Positions 12,643 through 21,513 of a stretch of 64,000 nucleotides of DNA are shown in pieces. How positions within the stretch are numbered: the first letter of the stretch is position 1; every line of letters starts with the position of its first letter. This DNA comes from Ignelater luminosus. Taxonomy: Eukaryota; Arthropoda; Insecta; Coleoptera; Elateridae. Under the pieces are notes generated by a model, which made no database searches, was not told where the DNA came from, and saw only the letters and a program-made list of their open reading frames with translations. The stretch covers positions 29,916 through 93,915 of the forward strand of contig VTPC01004508.1 of NCBI GenBank assembly GCA_011009095.1, written 5' to 3'. The position numbers and the translations under genes are program-made.

Positions 12643-13548
12643 TTGACTATGGGGAATACTAAAAACATTTTAAAATTTGTACAAATAAATTTAGGTAAAG
12701 GCAAAGGTTCTAGAAATAACTTATTGAATCTAATTAACAATAATGAATTAGACATAATATTAATACAAGAACCTCATGTTTACAGAAACAAGATTGTAGG
12801 ATTCAACAAACATTTCAAAATTCTCCATATAAATTCCGATAATATTAAAAATTGTATTATTGTAAAAGAGAATAACAACATTCAAACTTGTTTAATTCAA
12901 AATTTAAGTTGTAACTTAATAACCGTAATTGAACTAATATCAACAACCCACAATATTTTTATAATTTCGGTATACCTTCCTCGGATAACGAGTACAAATT
13001 ACGAAGAAGACGAATTAATAGAAAAATTAAGTCGTGTATTGGAAGATTTGAGAAATATCAAAAAAGCTAAGTTCTTTATAGTAGGGGGAGATTTTAATGC
13101 CAAATCAACAGCATGGGGCGGGAACGACCATAATAAAAGAGGTACCGACATTCTAAATTTATTTAATATTTATAACATTATAATTATGAACGATGGCAGT
13201 GGTCCAACTTTTGAAGGACCGATAGGAAGCAGTTACATTGACATTACGGGAATTAGTCATGAACTTTATTGTAAAATGTATAATTGGGAAGTTTCCGACG
13301 AAATTACATTAAGCGATCACAAACTAATACAATGGAAAATAGATTTAAACGTTGATAAATTAAATAGCAATAAAACATATAATAATTCAGAAATTAGATT
13401 TTGTACTAAAAAAGCAAACTGGTCAAAATTCACAATAAATTTCATAGATTCAATCAATCTAAACAAAGTTCTTTTTTATAATAGTGAAACAAACGCGGAA
13501 ACCAAAGCTATCAAACTAAACGAAATTGGGGAACAGCCTGCAAAGTAG
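12643..13548 (+). pseudogene. LINE endonuclease domain (APE-like), 5' part of ORF2
   Basis: The frame encodes an apurinic-like endonuclease that would nick target DNA for target-primed reverse transcription. Visible motifs are FVQINLGKGKG near residue 11, LIQEPHV near residue 40, GGDFNAKSTAWGGNDHNKRG near residue 148, SSYIDIT near residue 196 and LSDHKLIQW near residue 223; these contain the Asn, Glu, Asp-Asn and Asp-His catalytic positions. The natural ORF2 continues into the RT, but the frame shifts near 13515 into TKRNWGTACKVVRGKR. The endonuclease block itself appears uninterrupted. Confidence 0.82.
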
Positions 13549-15695
13549 TAAGAGGAAAACGTAATTATAATAACAATTTTCTTACAACAATTAAAAATGA
13601 AGTAGGAACATATACAAATAACATTAAAGATACTGTCAATATCTTATTAAAAGAGTTTTTTCCTTCAGACAATCTAGAATCAGAAACAACAATACAAAAG
13701 TCAATAAGAAAAGCTACTAAAGACGCAATAGGAAAAAATGAAAATGAACCCGAAATCTCTTATTCTGAAATTTATAGAATAATTAAAAACTTTAATCCCA
13801 ATAAATCTCCAGGTATTGACGGCATCACTTCTGACATACTTTTACAAGCATTTAAAATTAACAGTGAAATATTCTTAAAAACTTATAACGATTGCTATAA
13901 TCAAGGAATTTTTCCTAATTTATGGAAAATTCAAAACGTAAAATTCATACCTAAATCTGGCAAAACAGATACGTCAAACATAAGTAGATTTAGACCTATT
14001 AATTAGTCTACTATCAACATTAGGAAGAGTCTTAGACAAAAACACAACGTTTATTTTATATACAAACAAGGAGGTTTTAACAAAAGACAATTTGGATTTC
14101 AAGAGGGCAAAAACTGTATACAAGCAATAGCAAAAGTTGTTAACACAATAAAAGAATGTAAAAATAATAAAATGTATTGCGCCATTATAGCATTAGATAT
14201 TAAAGGGGCTTTCAATAATGCCTGGTGGCCAAGAATAATTTGGGAACTTGAAAGAAGGGAATGTCCAACAAAATTAATAACAATTATCAAACATTATTTC
14301 ACAAACAGATATGCTTCGGTATACTTACCAAATGAAGTAATATCAATTAAAATCGAAAAAGGTTGCCCACAAGGATCCTGTTCAGCACCAATATTTTGGA
14401 ATATTATATACGAAAGTATATATAGGGTTAAGCTTCCAGAAGATTTAGAAATCATAAGTTTTGCCGACGATACATTGTTAATAATTAAATCTAAACAATT
14501 TAAAAATCACAAAGAAAAAGGAAGCATCGCACTTAATAAAATTTTAGATTGGGCTAACGAAGAAAAATTAAATTTTAATATAACTAAAACGGAAGCTTTG
14601 TTCATTGGAAAACATTCAAATCAACAAAAACCAATATTTCGAATGGGAGATCAAAAAATTCGTTGTAAAGACATGCTTAAATATTTGGGAATTATTATCG
14701 ATACTAAATTAAGTTGGAAAGATCACATCAAATATGTCAGTAACAAATGTAAAGAAATTTCAAATAAATTAATAGCAGCAGCAAGATTGACTTGGGGTCT
14801 TAAAGGAAAAAATTTAAAACTACTATATGAAAGTATCATACAATCTAGTATTGCTTACGGTGCAGAAATTTGGGCAAACAATCTAAAAGTTAAAGATGTA
14901 AATTCTCTTCTCAGTACGCAAAGAATATTAACAATAAAATCGGCTAATGCCTACAAAACTGTTTCAACCGAAGCCACATTAATATTAAGCCAAGTATTAC
15001 CAATAGATTTATATTTGAAAAGCAAAACGAATATTTTTAAGATTATCAATAATAAAGCAGAAATTAACTTACCAAGACAAACCGATATAATCAATAAACA
15101 AATAGAAGAAACATGTCTGACAGTAGACATACATCCATCATTATTAGGGAATTTTAAATTTCAAATTTTAAAAGAAAGTGAACTAAACTCAATCGAAGGC
15201 ATCCAAATTTTTACTGATGGATCTCGTTTAGACAATGGAAACGCAGGGGTATCATTTGTAATTTACATAAATAACGAAGAATTTCTATACGAACAATTTA
15301 AATTAAATAACTGGTGTTCCATATTTCAATGTGAAATGTTTGGCATTAAAAAAGCTTTAGAATATATTAAAGAAAACAACATTAAAAATTTAACGTGGAA
15401 TATAATAACCGATAGCAAATCTGTTCTATTAGCACTAGAAAACATGAAAAAACCAACAACATTACAAAAAGAAGTTTGGAGATTGTTTACAGAGTTAACT
15501 AAACAAATTATTTTAAAATTTTACTGGGTTAAAGCACACGAGGGTATAATTGGAAATGAAAGAGCTGGCAAGGTAGCAAAAGAAGCTGCTAATAATAATA
15601 CAATAATCAACGATTTTGATCAACTACAGAACTGTAACCGGGGTGCTTACCCGGTCAGTTTAAAGTCACCCTGGTCGACGAGTACGGTTGAATGA
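13515..15695 (+). pseudogene. LINE reverse transcriptase plus RNase H, frameshifted
   Basis: After the endonuclease the frame reads KVVRGKR, then ISYSEIYRIIKNFNPNKSPG and IDGITSDIL (RT fingers), then FRPIN followed by a stop. Two compensating frameshifts enclose about 85 bp, between 13999 and 14085, that would read SLLSTLGRVLDK in the other frame. From 14172 one frame runs 507 residues: ALDIKGAFNNAWW (first catalytic Asp), GCPQGSCSAPIFWN, and SFADDTLL with the catalytic FADD at 14460-14471. RNase H begins at FTDGSRLDNGNAG (about 15207) with Glu in FQCEMFG and Asp in IITDSKSV. The last motif reads VKAHEGIIGNERAGK, where AD is usual after NER, so the fourth catalytic acid is Gly here. The tail after about 15635 has no homology I recognise. 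Confidence 0.85.
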
Positions 15696-15860
15696 GTTAG
15701 TAATAAATTGTGACGTTTGTGAGGAGAGAATATTATGGTTATTGCTCCTCAATTTAAAAAATGGGAAAATAAAACTTGTTCGGAAAATGTGGGTATCACC
15801 CGATTAACCCGACCAACCTGCCGACGTCAGATGCTTGACCCGGGTATACTTATTACCAGG
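15630..15860 (+). repeat. Possible LINE 3' end or junction with a GC-rich inverted repeat
   Basis: Right where RNase H homology ends, sequence composition changes sharply. AACTGTAACCGGGG followed by ACCCGGTCAGTT forms an imperfect inverted repeat at about 15630-15661 around a short loop. About 150 bp later (15800-15850) further C-rich runs occur: CACCCGATTAACCCGACC and GACCCGGGTATA. This could be the structured 3'UTR that LINE RTs recognise, or an unrelated insertion that truncated the LINE. No poly-A tail or target duplication is visible to decide. Confidence 0.4.
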
Positions 15861-16436
15861 ATGAATTTCCAAAAACGCCTTATGTTTGGTCTCTGAGTTT
15901 GCGATTCCTCTCTAACTTTTACTTTATTTTAGTACTAATTTGTTTTATTTCTTGCTTACATCGTCTTTAGGATATATTTAATTGCACATTTTCTTACTTG
16001 TATCAATCTTTAGTTTTCTTGCTTCTATACTTCGTATTGTTTTGCATGCCCAATGAAGCAAATGTCTTTGTATTAACCATTTGAGTATTTTTTCCTATTT
16101 GTTAGTGAACAGGGCAAAAAGATATAATTTCTTTAAATGACAAAACCGAGAGCAGACATATTTCGATATCTTCAGAAAGCAATTGTGAAGATCTAATTGA
16201 AAAAATTATCAAATCAAATGTTGGGTTTGAAAGAAAAATAACACGAAAACATAAAGGAAGAGAAGGCTTGTAATGCAAGTCGATTTCATTATATCAAGAT
16301 CTTTTACCTTATCCTTAGAAGATATCTTCAAATTCTTTAATTCTTATTTTCGACGGTTATACTACACTCAATAGCAAATGAATGGCTACAATGATCTGCA
16401 AGTACAAAGAACGGTAGTCAATTTTCGAGACAATTC
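15861..16436. other. AT-rich spacer with one short coding-like stretch
   Basis: Mostly featureless. One plus-strand frame from about 16102 to a TAA near 16272 reads DIISLNDKTESRHISISSES followed by NCEDLIEKIIKSNVGFERKI and a basic tail. It begins just after GTGAACAG, which resembles a splice acceptor. It has no ATG, no partner exon was found and the family is unknown; it may be a remnant of a mobile element. Confidence 0.25.
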
Positions 16437-16439
16437 TAA

Positions 16440-16838
16440 AGGCCGGTCCAAACGCAACGTTTTATCCAACGTTTTACCTGTTCAGTCAAAACGGTCAGTC
16501 AAGACGTTGAAAATTCGCGTGTCTACACAACTACGTTTTGATTACGTTTTATCTGAGGTTTTTGCTCAGTTTTGTAGATTCAGCGATAAAAGAAACATTA
16601 CTGTTAGCTATTTGTTCAGTGTGTCTTGTGAAAAGAAAGCCAGAAAATGCTCATTATGCTATACAAGTCAGTCGTTTTCTTGTAAAACTATGTTCGTTTC
16701 ATACGTCTTTCGGCGCGAGCTCCGTCTTTGTTCAGTTCAGGTAAAACTTTCGTTTGCTATCCATACGCAACGTTTCGCCTGATACGTCTTGACTGAACAG
16801 GTAAAACGTTGGATAAAACGTTGCGTCTGGACCAGCCT
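16440..16838. mobile_element. 399-bp MITE with 54-bp terminal inverted repeats, Harbinger-like
   Basis: The left terminus begins AGGCCGGTCCAAACGCAACG and the reverse complement of the right terminus begins AGGCTGGTCCAGACGCAACG. The two 54-bp arms (16440-16493 and 16785-16838) differ at only three positions. A perfect TAA lies directly outside each end (16437-16439 and 16839-16841), a 3-bp target duplication typical of PIF/Harbinger elements. The interior has no transposase; the open frames across it are chance products of the repeat. Low arm divergence suggests a recent insertion. The superfamily is inferred from the duplication length and base choice. Confidence 0.82.
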
Positions 16839-16841
16839 TAA

Positions 16842-19800
16842 ATCTAGAAACTTGAAAATAAGCTAAACAAAAAGAAAATTGTAACCGACCATGCAAAGGA
16901 CCGTAAGAAGTGCTGGCAAAATGGTCGCCAGCCATATAATAACTAGAAGGGTAGAGATAGAATAGAAAATTTTTGTATGTGCTCAAAATATAAAAAACGA
17001 AAAGTGAAGTTGTTAATGTCTTGAGATTAAGCGATTGATTTCATTTCAAATATTATCATTGAAATTAAAAGATTAAAAGTATCGTGGCTGTAAAAACATG
17101 GTAAGGTACACAAGAACGTTAAGTTAACAAATATGCAAATCTCAAATTTTCAAAAAATTTTAATACAGTTAGAAAATCTTTAGTAATAATCTTTACCATC
17201 CAAGACAATTTTTTTACTTAGTTTCAAGGTTTCACGAAGATTACGTCGATAAGTTGCTTTTCAGGTCTCCCAAGAATTTCCTTTAACATATTTGCAAGAA
17301 AATAACTGAAAAAATCAATCATATATATTTTGAACTGAATCTGTGGTATCATCTATCCGCTGTGACTCATGACTACAAAATAAAAGTGTGGCAATGTACA
17401 TTATTCTCATGAAATGCAAAGAGTAAGTTTCTTCGATGTATAAGGCACACCACACACACCCATACCAGCGAAAAAGCGTCAGGTAAAGTGCCACTTCGAA
17501 TGGCGTAAGTTACAGGCAGCTCTAGCAGTTTTTTCGTAGTCTTCTGGAACGATCGCAAAGTAATGCAATTACCAAAAAATGTAAGGCAAGCACTTTGATA
17601 TAGGTTTGATCACCTTCGAAGAACAGTTAGCTTAGAATCTAAGGAAAAATCTATTAAACCTCCAACTACAGCCTTTCTGATAAATCTTCGTGCCAGACTC
17701 TTTAAAAACCATGCCCACATTAACAGATTCAATGTTTTTTCGCTTGTAACAAGTATACTACAAATTGGTGTCATTAAAACAATCAGTACTAAGACTTCAA
17801 GCTACAAGCTAATATCGTGACGCTTTCCAAAGGACACTACCGAAACTCTTGTTACGCTCAAGAACATAGTGAGAATCTGCGTTCATTCTTTGTGTCTAGT
17901 CCAAACCTGCATATCAAGGTAAAGGCATGAATGGTAATATCATCTTATTAAAAAAGGTTTATTTTAGATAAAAAGATGAAAGCGCATTGGCTTTGCTGCT
18001 GCGTGCCTTCAGTACCCCAGTGTCCACACCACGCAATGGACACGACTAGCAACCAGCCCTAGCTTCGTCCTGCAAAGAAAATTGCTTTGTTTCCGTTTTT
18101 ATTTAATTTTAACCTTTGAAGATCAAGGTGGCGTTTTTCGAGCTGCACCATGGAAAGTTTTTTTGTACATAATCGGTCGATGTACTGATATGTGAAAAGA
18201 CTTTCTGAGTAGGACCACGTAGGAGGTAAGTATAGAGTTTCAAATGCACAAAAAGCAAACGACGATTGGTAACACTCAACTCTGTCGATACTATAACCTA
18301 CACTATTTATACTATTAGAAAGACCTATCTCTGTTGGACTAATTATTTTCAAGATACTTCATACCTGTCAAAGAAAAATACAAAACATGGCCTGCTTTGA
18401 TGGTTTGATTCGTTTTATATTCCAAAGTAAATAATGTATAATACTCAAAGTTCCCTTTCGATGCGACCTTTCCTTCCTGAGATACCAATTTTTAGAGAAA
18501 AATCCAGATATTGTATTTGAACCTATCCTTGATAGTTTTTAATCCTTCCATTATTTCTTCCGAATGACGATTATTGAATTCAAAGTAAAACTACCAATCT
18601 GAGACTATTAGAACAACTTCCGATGATCCGTTTAATAATGACTTTTGCATCCGTGCTGTTGTTTAAAAGTCCAGGTGGAATTCTGATCAAATACCCGAAG
18701 CTTTGTGATAATAACTCAAATAGTAAATATACGTTCAAACATGATTTTTTTGATCAATTTTGATCCTTCCAATGTGATCTTAGATATTGCACAGATTCTT
18801 GGAGTTGATGGAGAAACTGTGCTTTGGTAGTCCATCTATCTCTGCCATGTGAAGTTTAACTCTTAATTGGGAAGCCATCTACTGAAAATGTGTTTCAGAC
18901 AGTTTTTGATCATCATTTCTTTTGACTAAGATTGCTCAAGGGATGACGTAACTAACCATCTGCTTCAGAGTGAAGAAGCTACTAACTTCAAAGCGTAATC
19001 ATGATGGAACAAACATAGTTCCGCACATTTCTCTAAACAGAGCCACGGATAATTCTAAAGACTCAGTAATTTCACTGTCTATTGGTATGTTTGATCCATC
19101 ACGATTATGACTTGAAGTTGGCTGCTTCTTTACTCTATTAAAACAGGATGATCAATTCAAGATCGCATTTTCTCGTCATGAAAAATAACTTTTCCACGTT
19201 GTTTTGGCACCGTTGCTCTTTCTTTAAAGTCTCAACTGAAATTCCGATCAAATACTTGAAGCTATTCCTTCAAACGCGATTTCTTTGTTCGATTTTGATC
19301 ATTCCACTGACATCTTGGACATTGTACAGATTCCTGGAGTTAGTGGAGTGATTACTCTTCAATAGTCAATTAATTTTAAGCAAGAGCAATTCCTAACTGG
19401 AAATCAATGTTGGCGTTTTCGTCTCCAATGGGTCTGTTATTCGAACGCCTCCAGATTATTCGTTCAAGAGTCACTTTTTTCCATCAATGAAAATGAACTC
19501 TTTCTGTACTGTTTCAGCAGTGTCGCTTTTCAAGAACCCAATTGGAATTCTGATCAAATACTCGAAGTTTATAATTCAGGCAGTAAACATCCGTCCAGAA
19601 ATGATGAATTCAAATATTTTATTGATTGATCTTAGTCCGTCCAGTGGTATCTTGGATTTTGTACATACTATTTTTGAAGTTAGTGCAAAGATTTTGGTCT
19701 GTTAGTCAATTGATCGCTGCTTTGTGAGGATCAATTTCTAACTAGAAATCAATTTCGCTCTTTCTGTCTTCATCAAGACTGTTACACAACTTATGATTCA

Positions 19801-20225
19801 AAGGGATGTAACGTTTAAAAATCAGGAGGTATATTCGTAAGATCTTGAAGAATTATGGTAAACAAGATCGCACCTTTATCATTAAACCCCTGTAGTTTTT
19901 TTAATTTACTATCGATCTGATTTCAAATCTATTAGTTATACAATTTTAAATACGATAGGAAGTTTTTTCATAGGGTTAAAGCAATTTTATCTCACATCAC
20001 CAACCTACTGTGATTAAAAGTAAACGTAAAACATTGAAATAATATAGTAACCTTCTTTTTCCTGATGAATTTCTTGATAAAGAATCGTCAATTATGTTTC
20101 TTCGACTTTTACTGTTGTTTTTATTATTATTATTTATTATTTATAAGTAGTATAATGCAATTGTTTGAAATCAATTCGATAATAAACAAAAAAGATACAG
20201 AGCTATGTTGATGAAAAGTGAGACA
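16842..20225. other. Intergenic region with broken coding-like frames
   Basis: No intact gene is visible. A minus-strand frame at 18059-18352 reads KAIFFAGRS at its end and is preceded upstream by a short open stretch with KTNQTIKAGHVLYFSLTGMK in another frame, so a longer decayed minus-strand gene is possible. I cannot name it. The diverged tandem repeat at 18.65-19.79 kb is listed separately. From about 19.85 kb the sequence becomes strongly AT-rich. Confidence 0.35.
18653..19790. repeat. Diverged tandem repeat, at least three copies
   Basis: Three segments share the same sequence of landmarks. Copies centred on 18677, 19238 and 19544 each contain GAATTCTGATCAAATAC or a close variant, then GAAG near a run of T, then TTGATC followed by TCC, then ATCTTGGA-TTGTACA or a close variant, then GGAGTTAGTGGAG or a variant. 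The last two copies also share GTCAATTGATC- and AACTGGAAATCAATT-like tails. Spacing is about 306 bp between the last two and about 561 bp between the first two, so a more decayed copy may lie between. Copies are perhaps 65-75% alike by eye. Protein repeats of a dead gene or an old satellite-like array are both possible. Confidence 0.6.
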
Positions 20226-20226
20226 C

Positions 20227-20252
20227 TATATGTGTGTGTATATATATATATA
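20227..20252. repeat. Dinucleotide microsatellite, TG then TA
   Basis: A short run of TG repeats passes directly into a run of TA repeats, about 26 bp in total, lying roughly 0.5 kb upstream of the promoter-like block of the CLCA gene. It is simple sequence with no other evident role. Confidence 0.85.
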
Positions 20253-20769
20253 TTGACGAAGCTCGTTATTAAGTAACAATAGCAAAGTTTATTTTGAAAT
20301 TGCGAGATGCAATTTGAATTCACAGAATTCATGAGCATTTCTGCGAATAGCAGTTGCAGTTATTTTTCTGTCGTTTCTTTATTCATCGAATTATTATCAA
20401 ATCGCTGCTGTCAATGTTACAATGGCTAGATAAGAAGAATTTTATTATCAAGTTCATGTAGTCTCAGATTCTACGGAATAATATTCAGACGGTAAAAGAT
20501 AAAATACAAAATAGAAAACTGTGATACAACAAAAAGATTTTGAATTTTCTTTTTCTATTTTCTGAATTACAGAACTTTTTTTCAATAAAAAATATATTTT
20601 TAAATATTTTGCAGAACAATAAAGACAAATAATTTTGTAAATAAATTTAAAAGCAAAACGAAAAAAATATCAATAAACCAACATTCCTGAGACATACATA
20701 GATATGCAACCCTCCGAGTAAAATCAACCGTCTAAAGAACACAAACTCAAATGGACTTTTAAAAGAAAG

Positions 20770-21060
20770 GTAATATGAAGGCCGGAGGCTTCAAACCAGC
20801 GAGCTACCTCACTTACGTTCGGAGTGCCGTGCTTTACCGCTGCATAACTAGGAAAAGTAGTGGGAGTATAGGCGGAAAGTTTGAACGCTGCGCTTCTTCG
20901 AACTTCAATGTTACCTCACTTAGTTCTTCTCGGACTGTAGTTGTGTCTGGTTGCTGGCGAGCTTTTCTGTTACTTCCGGTGTTTCAACGTTGTTACCGGA
21001 GCGGAACTTGCGGTTACAGACCGAAGCGATTTTATTTTTAAAATAATCAGTGGAGGAGTG
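20770..21060 (+). promoter_or_regulatory. Promoter/5'UTR-like block of the CLCA gene
   Basis: This roughly 290-bp block is clearly richer in G and C than the flanking DNA and ends 300 bp before the CLCA start codon. It contains TACCTCACTTA twice (20805-20815 and 20912-20922), an ETS-type ACTTCCGG at 20972-20979 and an ACCGGA at 20995-21000, and a TCAGT at 21047-21051 that fits an arthropod initiator. No TATA box is obvious. The position and composition argue for a promoter or non-coding first exon; the transcription start is not established. An open frame across it (20775-21041) is probably incidental. Confidence 0.45.
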
Positions 21061-21360
21061 TTGTTATTGTGTTGCCTTAGTTACGTATTAATCAATAAAT
21101 AAGGACGTTTTTTTATCTTTGACTGTATTATTATTAGAATTTGTCAAACTGGATGTACTGGCTTATTAGTTTTACTATTGTGAGAAATACTGAAAATAGA
21201 AGATTATTGATGTGCTAATAGGATTTTATACAAAAGTGACTCAAGAGGATTTTATATCTTTTAAAGATTTTCAAGACTCATTTCCTTATAGTAAATAAAA
21301 TGAAGAAGTTTTAATCATATACAAACGTTGCCAAGTGTAAAATTGAGAATTGTCTTCAAA

Positions 21361-21513
21361 ATGACGGCGGTGGTGTTTTTAACCCTTTTAGCACTTTTTG
21401 GACGATTAGTACAACCCCTCGAATTAAGAGCCGGAGCTTATGAAGATTTAGTAGTTGGAATCACCGATTCAGTACCCATTAGTGATTGTAGGACGATTTT
21501 AACTAATCTTGAG
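21361..21513 (+). CDS. Clca: CLCA exon 1 (start, signal peptide)
   Basis: It encodes 51 residues: MTAVVFLTLLALFGRLV, a hydrophobic signal peptide, then LRAGAYEDLVVGITDSVP, matching the beginning of the mature CLCA domain. It ends CTTGAG|GTAAGA in phase 0, a strong donor. The frame is open upstream of the ATG but has no earlier ATG. The continuation ATLISASQYLFSALDGR is found only 36.4 kb downstream. Confidence 0.85.

Larger units (their letters stand above)
11624..15640 (+). mobile_element. Non-LTR retrotransposon (LINE), EN-RT-RNase H type, nearly complete but frameshifted
   Basis: In order, the element has an ORF1 with a CCHC zinc knuckle (11624-12600), an APE-type endonuclease (12643-13548), a reverse transcriptase (about 13520-15180) and an RNase H domain (about 15195-15600). 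This order, the QINLGKG/QEP/GGDFN/SDHK endonuclease motifs and the presence of RNase H place it in the broad I/R1/Loa assemblage; the NWGTACKVVRGK linker is R1-like. At least four frame changes and a few stops interrupt it, and the region between endonuclease and RT is shorter than usual. No target duplication, poly-A tail or clear 5' limit was found. The cysteine-rich C-terminus normally following RNase H is not seen, so the 3' part looks lost or replaced. It is probably a fairly young but dead copy. Confidence 0.88.

Noticed and set aside
16378-16782. Open frame of 134 codons
   Set aside because: It runs across the 399-bp MITE and its terminal repeat; the inverted-repeat structure explains it and no protein family matches.
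20775-21041. Open frame of 88 codons upstream of CLCA
   Set aside because: It coincides with the GC-richer promoter-like block, where stop codons are rarer; no signature or splice link to CLCA was found.
21328-21360. Upstream extension of CLCA exon 1
   Set aside because: The extended frame begins with TTG, not ATG. The ATG at 21361 directly precedes a good signal peptide and is preferred.
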